A stretch of 64,000 bases of DNA from positions 1 to 64,000 of the forward strand of contig NZ_JABBGJ010000044.1 of NCBI RefSeq assembly GCF_012927345.1, given 5' to 3'. The position numbers and the translations under genes were made by a program. The notes under the pieces were generated by a model. It ran no database searches, was not told the origin of the DNA, and saw only the letters and a program-made list of their open reading frames with translations. This DNA comes from Paraburkholderia polaris. GTDB lineage: Bacteria; Pseudomonadota; Gammaproteobacteria; Burkholderiales; Burkholderiaceae. Shown here one piece after another: positions 17,401-25,531 of the stretch; the first letter of the stretch is position 1; each line of letters opens with the position of its first letter.

Positions 17401-19442
17401 GCGTCCTGCCCGTCGACGGCGACCGTGACCTCGTGCCCCGCCTGGCTGAGAATGCGGCGCATGTAGTCGCGCAAATCGGCGTTGTCGTCGACCACCAACA
17501 CCCGTCCGGCGACGTGTCCGACAGGGCGGGGCGCCGGCGTTTCGGCCGGATCCAGCAAGGATTGCGTCTCGTCCACCTCGACGTCGGAAAGCGGGTTCGA
17601 GGCGGGAATCCAGCGCCGCGCGACATCGACATACGCAAGGGCGTGCCGGCTCAGCGTGGCCGGTGCGGCAACCGCGGGTTCCGGCGCGCCGACGAGTCCA
17701 GTGGCGCGCGGCAACACGACGGTAAAGCAGCTGCCGGTGCCGGGCACGCTGTCGACCCGGATCGTACCGCCGTGCAGCTTGACCAGTTCCTGCACCATCG
17801 CGAGGCCGATGCCGCTGCCCTCAACCGAGCGCCCCGCCGATCCGGCGACCCGGTGAAACCGTTCGAAGAGCCGTGGAATCTCATCAGGCGGAATCCCGAT
17901 CCCCGAGTCCGCCACGCTCATCTCGATGCTGCCGTGCTGAGCCTGCCGCACGGTCACCCTGATCGTGCCGGCAAACGTGAACTTGAACGCGTTCGACAGC
18001 AGATTCATCACGACCTTTTCCCACATGTCGCGATCGATCGCTGCAATCACCGGAGCGGGTCCGCAGTCCACCTCCAGTTGCAGCCCGACTGTCTCGATGG
18101 CGGAGCGAAACAGCGCGGCGAGCTCGGCGGTGAATGCGGCGATATCGGTCGGTTGTGGACTGATCTGAAACCGCCCTGCTTCGATACGCGAAAAGTCGAG
18201 CAGCGCGTTGACAAGCTTCAGGAGCCGCAGGCCGTTGCGATGCGTGATCTCGATCAGGTTGCGATCGACTTCGCTTGTCCCATCGGGCTTGGCGAGCAAC
18301 TCTTCGAGGGGACCCAGCATCAAGGTGAGCGGGGTGCGGAATTCGTGGCTGATGTTCGAGAAGAAGGTAGTCTTGGCGCGGTCGATTTCAGCGAGCGCTT
18401 CGGCGCGCCGCCGCTCTTCCTCGTACGCATGGGCGTAACCGATGGCCGCGCCGATCTGCCCGGTCACCAGATTGAGGAAGGCCCGATAGCCGTCGTTGAG
18501 CGGGCGGCACGGATTGAGCGCGGCGACCAGGACGCCCGCCCGTGCCGCCTCGCCGCCGGGCGTGACGGGCAGCACAACGGCCTGAGCCGGCTCGAGGCTC
18601 CACGGGCCGCTCGGCAACCCGGGGCCGAAGCGTTGCGCCAGATCGCACACGACCACCGGGGTTTGCGTGCGCAGCACTTCTGCAAACGGCCAGCACGCTG
18701 CGTCGGTAGCGCGCATCGATGCGGGTGCCGCGCGATGGCCGGGCTCGATACCGCTGGCGCCCGCCAGCGTGACGTCCGCTTCCCCCGGTTCGGCCATGTA
18801 CAGCAGGGCAAACGGGATATCGTGCGAATCGGTCTGCACTGCGCGCATGCTCAACTCGCAGGCCTCGCGCCACAACCTGGCATCCGCAGTCGAGGCGGCC
18901 AGTTCGCGCAACAGCATCAGTTGACGTTCGCCGATGACACGCGCGGTATCGTCGCTGTTGGCGCAGATGATCCCGCCGGCACTGCCGTCGTCGTTGGGGA
19001 CCGGGCTATACGAGAAGGTGTAGTAAGTCTCCTCGGGAAAGCCGTTGCGCTCCATGATCAGCAGCTTCTGTTCGACGAAGGTGCCTTCTTCGCCAGTCAG
19101 TGCAGTGGCGAGCAGGGGCGCGATGTCGTTCCAGATTTCGTGCCACACCACCTCGGTCGGCTGACCGAGCGCCACCGGATGCTTGCCGCCGATAATCGAC
19201 TTATAGGGGTCGTTATAGAAGAACAGCAGTTCCGGGCCCCAGCCGATCCAGATCGGCTGGCGCGACGTGAGCATGATGCGGATGGCGGTCTTCAGACCTT
19301 GAGGCCAACTCTGTGGCTCGCCGAGCGAAGTCGAGCTCCAGTCGTACGCGCGGATCAGCTCACCCATTTCTCCGCCGCCGACCAGAAAGTTCGTGGTCAA
19401 ACTGGGGCGCAACGCATCGAGCGTTCGGTTATACGGCTTCAT
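14460..19442 (-). CDS. Hybrid histidine kinase with two kinase cores and three receiver domains
   Basis: Start ATG 19442 follows GAGGAGG; the 1660-residue product has no obvious membrane helix. Order: PAS-like region (30-165), GAF-like region (190-335), HisKA with SHEFRTP (His366), HATPase (470-580, DSGIGI and GSGIGLAMV), receiver 1 (645-765, Asp696, K748 in LTKPF), GAF (790-955), PAS (990-1100), a second HisKA of the GGVAHDFNNLL type (His1130), HATPase (1225-1350, DTGSGMP and GTGLGLSMVFGFVK), receiver 2 (1370-1490, Asp1420) and receiver 3 (1545-1660, Asp1594, LRKPYD). All phosphorylation residues are present. It presumably integrates cytoplasmic signals, perhaps redox or light through PAS/GAF. 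No output regulator is adjacent, so its partner is unknown. Confidence 0.9.
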   Translation of the reverse strand: MKPYNRTLDALRPSLTTNFLVGGGEMGELIRAYDWSSTSLGEPQSWPQGLKTAIRIMLTSRQPIWIGWGPELLFFYNDPYKSIIGGKHPVALGQPTEVVWHEIWNDIAPLLATALTGEEGTFVEQKLLIMERNGFPEETYYTFSYSPVPNDDGSAGGIICANSDDTARVIGERQLMLLRELAASTADARLWREACELSMRAVQTDSHDIPFALLYMAEPGEADVTLAGASGIEPGHRAAPASMRATDAACWPFAEVLRTQTPVVVCDLAQRFGPGLPSGPWSLEPAQAVVLPVTPGGEAARAGVLVAALNPCRPLNDGYRAFLNLVTGQIGAAIGYAHAYEEERRRAEALAEIDRAKTTFFSNISHEFRTPLTLMLGPLEELLAKPDGTSEVDRNLIEITHRNGLRLLKLVNALLDFSRIEAGRFQISPQPTDIAAFTAELAALFRSAIETVGLQLEVDCGPAPVIAAIDRDMWEKVVMNLLSNAFKFTFAGTIRVTVRQAQHGSIEMSVADSGIGIPPDEIPRLFERFHRVAGSAGRSVEGSGIGLAMVQELVKLHGGTIRVDSVPGTGSCFTVVLPRATGLVGAPEPAVAAPATLSRHALAYVDVARRWIPASNPLSDVEVDETQSLLDPAETPAPRPVGHVAGRVLVVDDNADLRDYMRRILSQAGHEVTVAVDGQDALETVRASVPDLIVSDVMMPRLDGFGLLRELRADPALRETPVLLLSARAGEEARVSGLESGADDYLTKPFSARELLARVAGNLQLARLRRETERNLREESRTLEILNRVGTAVAAELDLSRAVQVVTDAATELTGAAFGSFFYNVPDPQGGQADGGGTYQLYSLSGAPKDAFASLPMPRNTALFATTFKGEGIVRVDDVTQDPRYGLNAPFHGMPPGHLAVRSYLAAPVVSRTGEVLGGLLFGHPEAGVFGARAERLVVGIAAQAAVAIDNARLYQAAQSEIAERTKAEQALRDLNETLERRVSEAVADRDRLWELSEDLLVVADFEGSLQRISPSWQSTLGYSVHWLTSHSYMELNHPDDVAMITEQLERLRRTGVPARYECRLKRIDGTWRWIAWTLSFDRASDRIHGVGRDVTADKETAEALRHAEEALRMSQKMESIGKLTGGVAHDFNNLLQVIGGNLQLLAKDVAGADKAEQRVRNALAGVARGANLASQLLAFGRRQPLAPKVVNLGRFIRGLDDMFRRALGDGIEIETVVSGGLWNTLVDPFQVENALLNLAINARDAMRGHGKLTMEAGNASLDDAYAQRNADVTPGQYVMVAVTDTGSGMPPEVRERAFEPFFTTKPEGQGTGLGLSMVFGFVKQSGGHVKIYSERGHGTTVRLYLPRVRQEEDRETQVDAGAAKGGAETVLVVEDDEEVRATVVEMLTDLGYKVLKAKDAQSALAIVESGVPIHLLFTDVVMPGPLRSTELARKARERLPAIAVLFTSGYTDNAIVHAGRLDEGIELLSKPYTFEALARKVRHVIGNQPWQSLDESASSVRDASPGAIAEGQHDKVGGGIRDQFREAAHADDAPGAGDPINRLRILYVEDDELVRPSTAELLRTFGLQIVETGGEAEAMCILREQPVDVLLTDVGLAGKSGVDLAIDACRERPQLQVIFLTGYDLVLTPEQRQMLPNAIPLRKPYDPLALIDLLRRCAC

Positions 19443-19932
19443 TGACGCCACCTCCTCGGCACGGTTTTCTCGTTGATTTGACCGACGTTCGCAAGCAGTG
19501 CACGACTGGTGCTGCAGCGCCTCAATGCAAACAGACCAGCTTCGCAAGATTCTCGCATGCACGACGCTTATACAAGCACCGGAATGCCCTTCCAAGCGCA
19601 CAAAAGCGACGCGCCGATGCTGGGATGCTCGCCGAATGCTACGAACGGAGTGTTACGGTAAATTGAAGCCTCCCGTAGCGCGTTGGGCGGCCCTCAATCC
19701 GGTAAATCGTGCTGCCTGTATGGTGCGCTTCAGAGCAAAAATGACCCCGTCCACGACTTCGCGCGTCCGGTAAGTCACGCCCGCCGCATGCCATGCCCAA
19801 TCCGTGTTGCCGACGGGCTCTGCCCTTCAACGACACAACTACCCATGCCGGAAAATGGCCGCTCGTATCCGTCCCGGTCCGCTGACTCAGGTATGCTGGG
19901 GTTTTGGGACAGCTTCCGTTCAAGGGGAGAAC
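19443..19932. other. Divergent intergenic region, kinase / parA
   Basis: About 490 bases between the divergent kinase and ParA genes. It must carry both promoters. No gene or clear repeat was found. Confidence 0.4.
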
Positions 19933-20697
19933 ATGCGGCGCGTCGTATTCAATCAGAAAGGTGGTGTAGGCAAATCGACTATCGTCTGCAACCTTGCGGC
20001 CATCAGCGCCAGTGAAGGTCTGCGCACTCTGGTTATCGATCTGGATGCCCAGGCGAACTCAAGTCAATACCTGCTCGGCTCGCGGGCCAGCGAGGTCCAC
20101 CCCACCGTCGCCGGCTTCTTTGAAACCGCGCTAACGTTTAGCTTCAGGCCCGTAGAAGTAACGTCTTTCATTCATCCGACGCCGTTTGAGAATCTGGACG
20201 TCATGCCCGCTCATCCTGACCTGGACGCGTTGCACGGCAAACTGGAATCCCGCTACAAGATCTACAAGTTGCGTGACGCGCTCAACGAACTCGACATGTA
20301 TGACGCGATTTATATCGATACGCCGCCGGCGTTGAACTTCTACACCCGCTCTGCGCTGATCGCCGTCGAGCGTTGTCTGATCCCGTTCGACTGTGATGAC
20401 TTTTCCCGCCGCGCGCTTTACACGTTGCTGGAAAACGTGAAGGAGATCCAGCAGGATCACAACGTTGCACTGGAGGTGGAGGGAATTGTCATCAACCAGT
20501 TTCAGCCTCGTGCGAGCCTGCCTCAAAAGCTGGTCGACGAACTCGTCAGCGAGGGCTTGCCGGTGCTGGCCTCGCGGCTGTCTTCGTCCGTGAAAATCCG
20601 CGAATCGCATCAGCAGGCGACCCCCGTCATTCACCTTGATCCGGGACACAAACTTTCGCATGAATATCGGGCCTTGCATCGTGAGCTGGCCGGATAG
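19933..20697 (+). CDS. ParA-family ATPase, orphan
   Basis: ATG 19933 follows AGGGGAGA. The 254-residue protein starts MRRVVFNQKGGVGKSTIVCN with the deviant Walker A (K9-GGVGKST, signature lysine K9 and K14). The Walker A-prime/B segment TLVIDLDAQANSS follows, then YDAIYIDTPPALNF. It is a MinD/ParA-type dimeric ATPase that positions DNA or protein cargo. No parB gene or parS-like repeats (TGTTTCACGTGAAACA-type) are seen nearby, unlike chromosomal or plasmid partition loci. It therefore probably positions another cargo or acts in regulation. Downstream lies a convergent gene. Confidence 0.9.
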   Translation: MRRVVFNQKGGVGKSTIVCNLAAISASEGLRTLVIDLDAQANSSQYLLGSRASEVHPTVAGFFETALTFSFRPVEVTSFIHPTPFENLDVMPAHPDLDALHGKLESRYKIYKLRDALNELDMYDAIYIDTPPALNFYTRSALIAVERCLIPFDCDDFSRRALYTLLENVKEIQQDHNVALEVEGIVINQFQPRASLPQKLVDELVSEGLPVLASRLSSSVKIRESHQQATPVIHLDPGHKLSHEYRALHRELAG

Positions 20698-20754
20698 CGG
20701 GAAATCGAAAGTACGGCTATCAAGCTAGTGGGCTCATCTCGCCGCAACGCGACG

Positions 20755-21138
20755 TCACGCGATCGGTTGAACCCATTGGCTGCGCCAACCCGGTGCTTCA
20801 AAGGGATCCGAAAAATACTGGGTCTCGTGAACAACCTTGCCGTTGTGGAACTCCATAATGCTTACCGTATAAGCCGTTCGCCCCTGATAGGTGATGGTGT
20901 ATTCCGTGATCCAGAGATTCCCTTCTCCTTGAATTCGCCTGACATCGAAACCTGATGGCTTATCCGGATGATGACTCCGCAGAGCCTGCAAATTAATTCG
21001 CCCGACGATTCGTTCACCTGATTGGGGATAGTCACAGATGGCATCGTCATCGTAAATATCGTGTTCCGCGTCGACATCGCCGGTCGCCGACGCCTGCCAG
21101 TGCGCATTCAGGGATTCACGTATTTTTTCGTCCTGCAT
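20755..21138 (-). CDS. NTF2-like / SnoaL-type protein
   Basis: ATG 21138 is preceded by GGAGG. The 127-residue protein has the cone-shaped NTF2 pattern: an N-terminal helix (KIRESLNAHWQASATGDVDAEHDIY), DDDAICDYPQSGERIVGR, then four strands (NLWITEYTITYQGRTAYTV, SIMEFHNGKVVHETQYFSDPFE). The GKVVHETQYFxDPFEAP ending is common in SnoaL-like proteins of proteobacteria. It may bind or isomerise a small substrate. It follows the aldo/keto reductase by 30 bases, which indicates a two-gene operon. Confidence 0.85.
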   Translation of the reverse strand: MQDEKIRESLNAHWQASATGDVDAEHDIYDDDAICDYPQSGERIVGRINLQALRSHHPDKPSGFDVRRIQGEGNLWITEYTITYQGRTAYTVSIMEFHNGKVVHETQYFSDPFEAPGWRSQWVQPIA

Positions 21139-21168
21139 GGCGTGCCTCCGGATACCGTTCACATCTAT

Positions 21169-22110
21169 CTATTGCGCGCGTCGCGGAATGAACCCGGGGC
21201 TGCCCGTCTTGACGACTTCATTGAACCTCTGCCTCGTCTCAATCCGGTTGATCTCGTCGAACGCGTCTGCCGGAAGCGCGGAAATATCGAAATTCTCTCG
21301 CGCACGAGCCGCACTTTTAGGGGTGGTGAGCAAAGCCCCGCCACGCTGGATTGCCCAGGCAAGCAGTACCTGTGCTGGCGTCTTGCCAATTCGCGCGGCA
21401 ATCTGCGTGATGACTGGATCCTCGAGTGGCCCCGGCCTGATTCCGTGACCTAATGGCGCAAAAGCCAAAAACACGATCTCTTTCTCTTTGCAGAATTCCA
21501 GAAGTTCCGTTTCAGGAAGATACGGGTGGGCTTCGACCTGCACCGCCGCCGGCTTGATTCGTGCCGATTCATAGAGAGGTCGCAATTCGTTCAAGCCGAT
21601 GTCAGACAGTCCGATGGCCCGGCATCTTCCATGGTCCACGAGATCTTCCATCGCCCTCCACGTGTCTAGCAAAGTCACGCCTTTATCGTAGATGACATCG
21701 CCGTTTTCATCGCGCGGGTCCTGCTCATCCCCCGGTTGAAATGCAAACGGAGTGTGTATCAGATAGAGATCAAGATAGTCGAGCCCGAGCCTTTCAAGAC
21801 TTGCCTCGAAAGCCGGTTCGACACGCTCGGGCCGATGATTCGAGTTCCACAATTTAGTGGTCACGAAGATGTCTTCGCGTGCGATCCCTCCGGCAGCAAG
21901 CCCTATGCGCAGCGCCTCGCCCACCTCGCGCTCGTTCCGATATCGCTCGGCACAATCGAAGTGTCGATAGCCGGCTTCCAGCGCGTCTCTGGTAGCGCTG
22001 GTAGTCGTAGCTGCATCGGGAATTAGCGTGCCAAATCCGAGCGCGGGCATACGGCCGGCTCCGTGATTAAGCACTATCTTTTTGCTCCGGAAATCGGAAG
22101 ACTCAGTCAT
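21169..22110 (-). CDS. Aldo/keto reductase
   Basis: ATG 22110 follows GGAGG. The 313-residue protein has the AKR TIM-barrel and full catalytic tetrad: Asp52 and Tyr57 in FDCAERYRNE, Lys86 in TTKLWN, His119 in LYLIHTPF. The NADPH-binding end LLAWAIQRGGALLTTPKS is also conserved. It reduces aldehydes or ketones in the cytoplasm; the tetrad placement resembles AKR5-like reductases. With the NTF2-like gene it forms an operon, suggesting joint work on a carbonyl compound. Confidence 0.9.
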   Translation of the reverse strand: MTESSDFRSKKIVLNHGAGRMPALGFGTLIPDAATTTSATRDALEAGYRHFDCAERYRNEREVGEALRIGLAAGGIAREDIFVTTKLWNSNHRPERVEPAFEASLERLGLDYLDLYLIHTPFAFQPGDEQDPRDENGDVIYDKGVTLLDTWRAMEDLVDHGRCRAIGLSDIGLNELRPLYESARIKPAAVQVEAHPYLPETELLEFCKEKEIVFLAFAPLGHGIRPGPLEDPVITQIAARIGKTPAQVLLAWAIQRGGALLTTPKSAARARENFDISALPADAFDEINRIETRQRFNEVVKTGSPGFIPRRAQ

Positions 22111-22398
22111 GGCGACACCTCCGCACTATTTCATGCCATGCGACGAAGGACCGACGCTCGGACCTGCAGTTGTGGCGCCACGTCCATGAACAGAAAAAAC
22201 GTCAAACTACTCGAGTCGCGTTGATTCGCAACTCAGCCGCCGCCATCAGGGTCAAACCGAGCGCCACACAGGTCTGCTTCTCGATCAAGTGTAGCAAATG
22301 AATTACGGGGCGGCGGCGGAGGGTTGTCAGCGTTGCTACGCGCATCTGCGTCAAGCAAATCTGTACGCGAGTGTGCGAATTGAAGCTCACGCCGCCGT

Positions 22399-23103
22399 TC
22401 ACCAAGGAACGACTCTCCCCAGGTAGTCCAGGTAATGCAATCCGGAACGCCCTTCGTAAGCCTCAATCGTGCTCAGCAAGTTCGGGATGCTTTCTTCGAT
22501 ACTCAGACGCGCCTCAGGACCGCCCATGTCCGTCCGTACCCATCCGGGCGCCATCAGTAGGAAAGTTTTTGTGTCGTTTCGGTGGCGCGCAGCAAAGCTA
22601 CGCATGAACATGTTGAGTGCGGCCTTGCTGCCCCGGTAGACCTCATAATTTCCGTTATCGTTGTTTGTTAAGCTGCCCTGCCCGGACGACATGACGCCAA
22701 TCGTTCCGGTCGGTTGCACGAGGTCCTGAAACACCTCGATGACTCTCATGGGGCTCAACGAGTTCGTCACCATGACGCGCACAAATTCCTCTGTCGAGAC
22801 ATCCGCGATCGTTTCACGATCGTCGTTCTTGACACCGGCATTCACGAAAAGCACATCCAATCGTCGACCTTCGACACGACCGTGTAGCGCGGCGACCTGC
22901 TCCGGAATCGTGATGTCGACTGTTTCAACTTCAAGCGCTCCGTGCGAAGTTTTCGCGAGTTGAAGAAGCTTTTCCGTGGAGCCCTCCCTCCCGCTGGCTA
23001 TCACTCGCCAGCCGCGTTTGAGGTATTCCTCGACCATTGCGAAGCCAAGGCCGCGGGATGCACCGATGAGGAGAACGGTTTTCTGTAGAGATAAGTCTTG
23101 CAT
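22399..23103 (-). CDS. Short-chain dehydrogenase/reductase (SDR)
   Basis: The 234-residue protein has the classical cofactor motif GASRGLG at residues 14-20, FVNAG at 86-90, a serine at about 140 and the catalytic YRGSK (Tyr156, Lys160). Its APGWVRTDMGG segment is typical of the proton-relay loop. It is an NAD(P)-dependent oxidoreductase of unknown substrate. A GGGAGCT site precedes the ATG at 23103. It is divergent from a LysR regulator, which probably controls it. Confidence 0.9.
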   Translation of the reverse strand: MQDLSLQKTVLLIGASRGLGFAMVEEYLKRGWRVIASGREGSTEKLLQLAKTSHGALEVETVDITIPEQVAALHGRVEGRRLDVLFVNAGVKNDDRETIADVSTEEFVRVMVTNSLSPMRVIEVFQDLVQPTGTIGVMSSGQGSLTNNDNGNYEVYRGSKAALNMFMRSFAARHRNDTKTFLLMAPGWVRTDMGGPEARLSIEESIPNLLSTIEAYEGRSGLHYLDYLGRVVPW

Positions 23104-23220
23104 TGATAGCTCCCTGTTGATGAAACCTGATTGCGCGTGGCATTGGCGAATTGCGCGCCCGTTGGCGTGTCAGTCAAGGGAATATATCGATGCGGGAGAC
23201 ATGGCGGAAGACGCAACGTT

Positions 23221-23237
23221 TGCACTTATAACATGCA
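23221..23237. promoter_or_regulatory. Candidate LysR-type site in the SDR/LysR intergenic region
   Basis: TGCA-N9-TGCA is a symmetric element in an AT-richer patch between the divergent SDR and LysR genes. It fits a LysR binding half-site arrangement but is short. If correct, the LysR start is more likely 23277 than 23247, since the site would otherwise overlap the ribosome binding region. Confidence 0.35.
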
Positions 23238-23276
23238 CCAAACGCCATGTCTCGACGGTTGGTGCTACGATCGGGC

Positions 23277-24206
23277 ATGTCCGATCCCGATTTGAACCTA
23301 CTCATTGCGCTCGACGTATTGCTTGCCGATGGCAGCGTGGCCGGCGCTGCGCGTCGACTGGGATTGAGCGCCTCGGCAATGAGTCGCACGTTGACCCGGC
23401 TGCGCGAGGCAATCGGCGACCCATTATTGGTTCGCGCGGGGCGCCGTATGGTGCTGACACCCCATGCGGAGGCACTTCGTCAACGCACTCAAAATGCGGT
23501 TCATGAGGCACGTGCAGTACTTGGTCCCTCGACAACAGAGCCGGATTTCCCAACGTTGCAGCGCACCTTTACGATTCGAGCGAACGACGGCTTTGTGGAA
23601 GCCTTCGGCGCTCCGCTTATCGCCGCGGCGACGGCAATCGCGCCGCTCGTGCGGTTGCGTTTCGCGCCCAAGGCTGAGAAAACGGCAGCGCATTTGCGAG
23701 AGGGTTCAGCCGACCTTGAGATCGGTGTCTTAGGCGAAATGGGGCCGGAAGTCCGAGTGCAGGCCCTGTTCCGGGATCGCTTTCTCGGTGTCGTCAGAAA
23801 GGGGCATCCGCTCGAATTGGAGCGCGAAGTAACAGCCGAACGGTACGTCTCCTTCGGCCATGTTGTTGCTTCGCGCCGCGGACACGCAAGCGGACCGGTA
23901 GATGAAGCGTTGACCGCTTTAGGGTTAGAACGAACGATCGTCGCCGTGGTCCCAAGTTTTCCCGCCGCGCTGGCCGTGGCCCGAGCCTCCGATTTGGTCG
24001 CCCTCGTGCCTGCGTCATTTCTGGGCAATCAACCTCAACATCAAGAATCGTCCCTTTCCAGAACCACCTACGCTTTCGAGCTGCCTGTTACGACCGAAAA
24101 AATTACGGTGTCGCAGATGTGGCATCCTCGTTTAGAGGTCGACCCTGTTCATCGTTGGCTCCGGCAACTGGTGCTAACTGTATGTCGGCAAAGGGTGCCG
24201 CTGTGA
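23277..24206 (+). CDS. LysR-family transcriptional regulator
   Basis: The protein has an N-terminal winged HTH (MSDPDLNLLIALDVLLADG, then GAARRLGLSASAMSRTLTRL) and a C-terminal effector domain (FTIRANDGFVEAFGAPLIAA; LEIGVLGEMG). MSDPDLN is the usual start in this subgroup, so ATG 23277 is preferred; ATG 23247, ten codons upstream, is an alternative. It likely regulates the divergent SDR in response to a small molecule and itself negatively, as is common in the family. Confidence 0.85.
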   Translation: MSDPDLNLLIALDVLLADGSVAGAARRLGLSASAMSRTLTRLREAIGDPLLVRAGRRMVLTPHAEALRQRTQNAVHEARAVLGPSTTEPDFPTLQRTFTIRANDGFVEAFGAPLIAAATAIAPLVRLRFAPKAEKTAAHLREGSADLEIGVLGEMGPEVRVQALFRDRFLGVVRKGHPLELEREVTAERYVSFGHVVASRRGHASGPVDEALTALGLERTIVAVVPSFPAALAVARASDLVALVPASFLGNQPQHQESSLSRTTYAFELPVTTEKITVSQMWHPRLEVDPVHRWLRQLVLTVCRQRVPL

Positions 24207-24346
24207 CACAGTGGCCATCGGTGCGCATACGCGGCCATTCTCCGTGGCGCACCTGGACCGTTGACAATCGACGGACGAACGCCGGATAAAGACCCTAACC
24301 GATGGTGAATAATCCTGATTCACTAAAATTCGGCACCAGTAAGCCT

Positions 24347-24369
24347 GATTGCTGACGTGGTCAGCAATC
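24347..24369. repeat. Perfect 10-bp inverted repeat (hairpin)
   Basis: GATTGCTGAC-GTG-GTCAGCAATC is a perfect stem with a three-base loop, 140 bases after the LysR stop and 50 bases before the DUF2164 start. No T-run follows, so it is either a factor-dependent terminator hairpin or an operator for the downstream gene. Confidence 0.6.
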
Positions 24370-24418
24370 GTCAATCGGATAGGGCCTCTTTCACAAAATT
24401 TAGCCGGGCATAGCTTCC

Positions 24419-24694
24419 ATGACAATTGAATTGACTAAAGAAGTTCGAGCCGATGCGATTGCATCCATTCAGAGATATTTCGAGAAGAATATGGAGGAGC
24501 CTATCGGCAACATCGCTGCTGGCGCGCTCCTCGGCTTTTTCCTGGAGGAAATTGGCCCCAGTATCTACAACAAGGCCGTGGCTGACGTGCAAGAAGGGCT
24601 CCTGCAGCGCGTCTCGGAGCTTGATTTTGAGGTGCACGAAGACGAGTTTCAATACTGGAAAAAGTATGAGGGGACCGCGAAAGCGCGCAAGTAA
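24419..24694 (+). CDS. DUF2164-family protein
   Basis: The 91-residue protein has the recognisable DUF2164 pattern: LTKEVRADAIASIQRYFEKN, MEEPIGNIAAGALLGFFLEE, IGPSIYNKAVADVQEGL, and a tail with DFEVHEDEFQYWK. It is a small helical cytoplasmic protein of unknown function; the length is normal for the family. The ribosome site is weak. It is monocistronic. Confidence 0.85.
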   Translation: MTIELTKEVRADAIASIQRYFEKNMEEPIGNIAAGALLGFFLEEIGPSIYNKAVADVQEGLLQRVSELDFEVHEDEFQYWKKYEGTAKARK

Positions 24695-24769
24695 GCGTGA
24701 CGGGATCGAACTTCGCCAAGCTTGCGGCGATTCTTTGAATGACCGCAATGGCAGGACATCGACGACACG

Positions 24770-25234
24770 TCAGGGAACCATCTGCATGTCGCCTGGAGCT
24801 TGCGGCGGCAGCTTGATAGACAGGACCTTGAATTCACCGCTGGTCGGCTCGGACCCCGCATGCACCATCCCCTTCGGGATAATGATCAGGTCGCCGGGGT
24901 GAATCTGGCGTTGTTCGTTACCCAGCCAGAAAGTACCGCTTCCCGAAATCACGTACTGGATTTCGTCAGAACCCCTATGCGTATGCTTGGGTACGTTACC
25001 GGTCTGCACTGCGACTGTTCCGCTCGGCGTGACTACGAGGCCTTTCGAACGCAGGGTACCCATGTTCGGAATCTGTGGACCAAGATCGGCATCGGTTATG
25101 GCCGCGAGGTCGATGATCTGCGCCGTCAGCGCCACGTTTGACGCCTGAGCTTGCGCCGGTGTGCCCAGATGGGATGCAAACATGCCAGCAACAAAGGCCG
25201 CAGGTAACGCCGCGAGATAGATGTATCGACGCAT
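24770..25234 (-). CDS. Exported cupin-domain protein
   Basis: ATG 25234 follows AAAGGAC and gives the signal peptide MRRYIYLAALPAAFVAGMFA with an AQA-type site. The mature part is a single cupin: motif 1 PKHTHRGSDEIQYVISGSG with two histidines and a glutamate, and motif 2 HPGDLIIIPKGMVHAG with a metal-ligand histidine. The metal site therefore looks complete. A periplasmic metal-dependent or ligand-binding role is likely; the substrate is unknown. It lies downstream of a LysR gene on the same strand, with about 300 bases between. Confidence 0.8.
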   Translation of the reverse strand: MRRYIYLAALPAAFVAGMFASHLGTPAQAQASNVALTAQIIDLAAITDADLGPQIPNMGTLRSKGLVVTPSGTVAVQTGNVPKHTHRGSDEIQYVISGSGTFWLGNEQRQIHPGDLIIIPKGMVHAGSEPTSGEFKVLSIKLPPQAPGDMQMVP

Positions 25235-25531
25235 GTTCTTGTCCTTTGAATTGAGCGGACCTTCGGCGCACACCGCCTTGAAGTGGCTGGTCTTTGCATT
25301 ATTGTCGCACCATTGAGCAGACAGCTGAAAACCAGGGCAACACCTGAGTACGTCACTCCAAATAAGACACGCGAAGGGGATCCCCGATTTGAGAACGAAG
25401 CCGGCCAGCGAATATCGGCATGCAGCATACTGCGATCAATAACCATCGCTACCTCGAAGTCTGGCAGACTCTCGAGCATCTCATACCGTTGATGCATACG
25501 GCAGCAGCCGGCCTGCCGACGCGAATCAGCT

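Noticed and set aside
14424..19445. Two very long plus-strand frames (14424-17141 and 17151-19445) opposite the kinase
   Set aside because: They lie antisense to a kinase with clear domains; GC-rich codon bias makes the opposite strand open. Their sequences are Arg/His/Gln-rich and show no domain.
19933..20697. ParA considered as part of a plasmid or integrated-element partition locus
   Set aside because: No parB, parS or replication gene nearby, so only an orphan ParA is supported.
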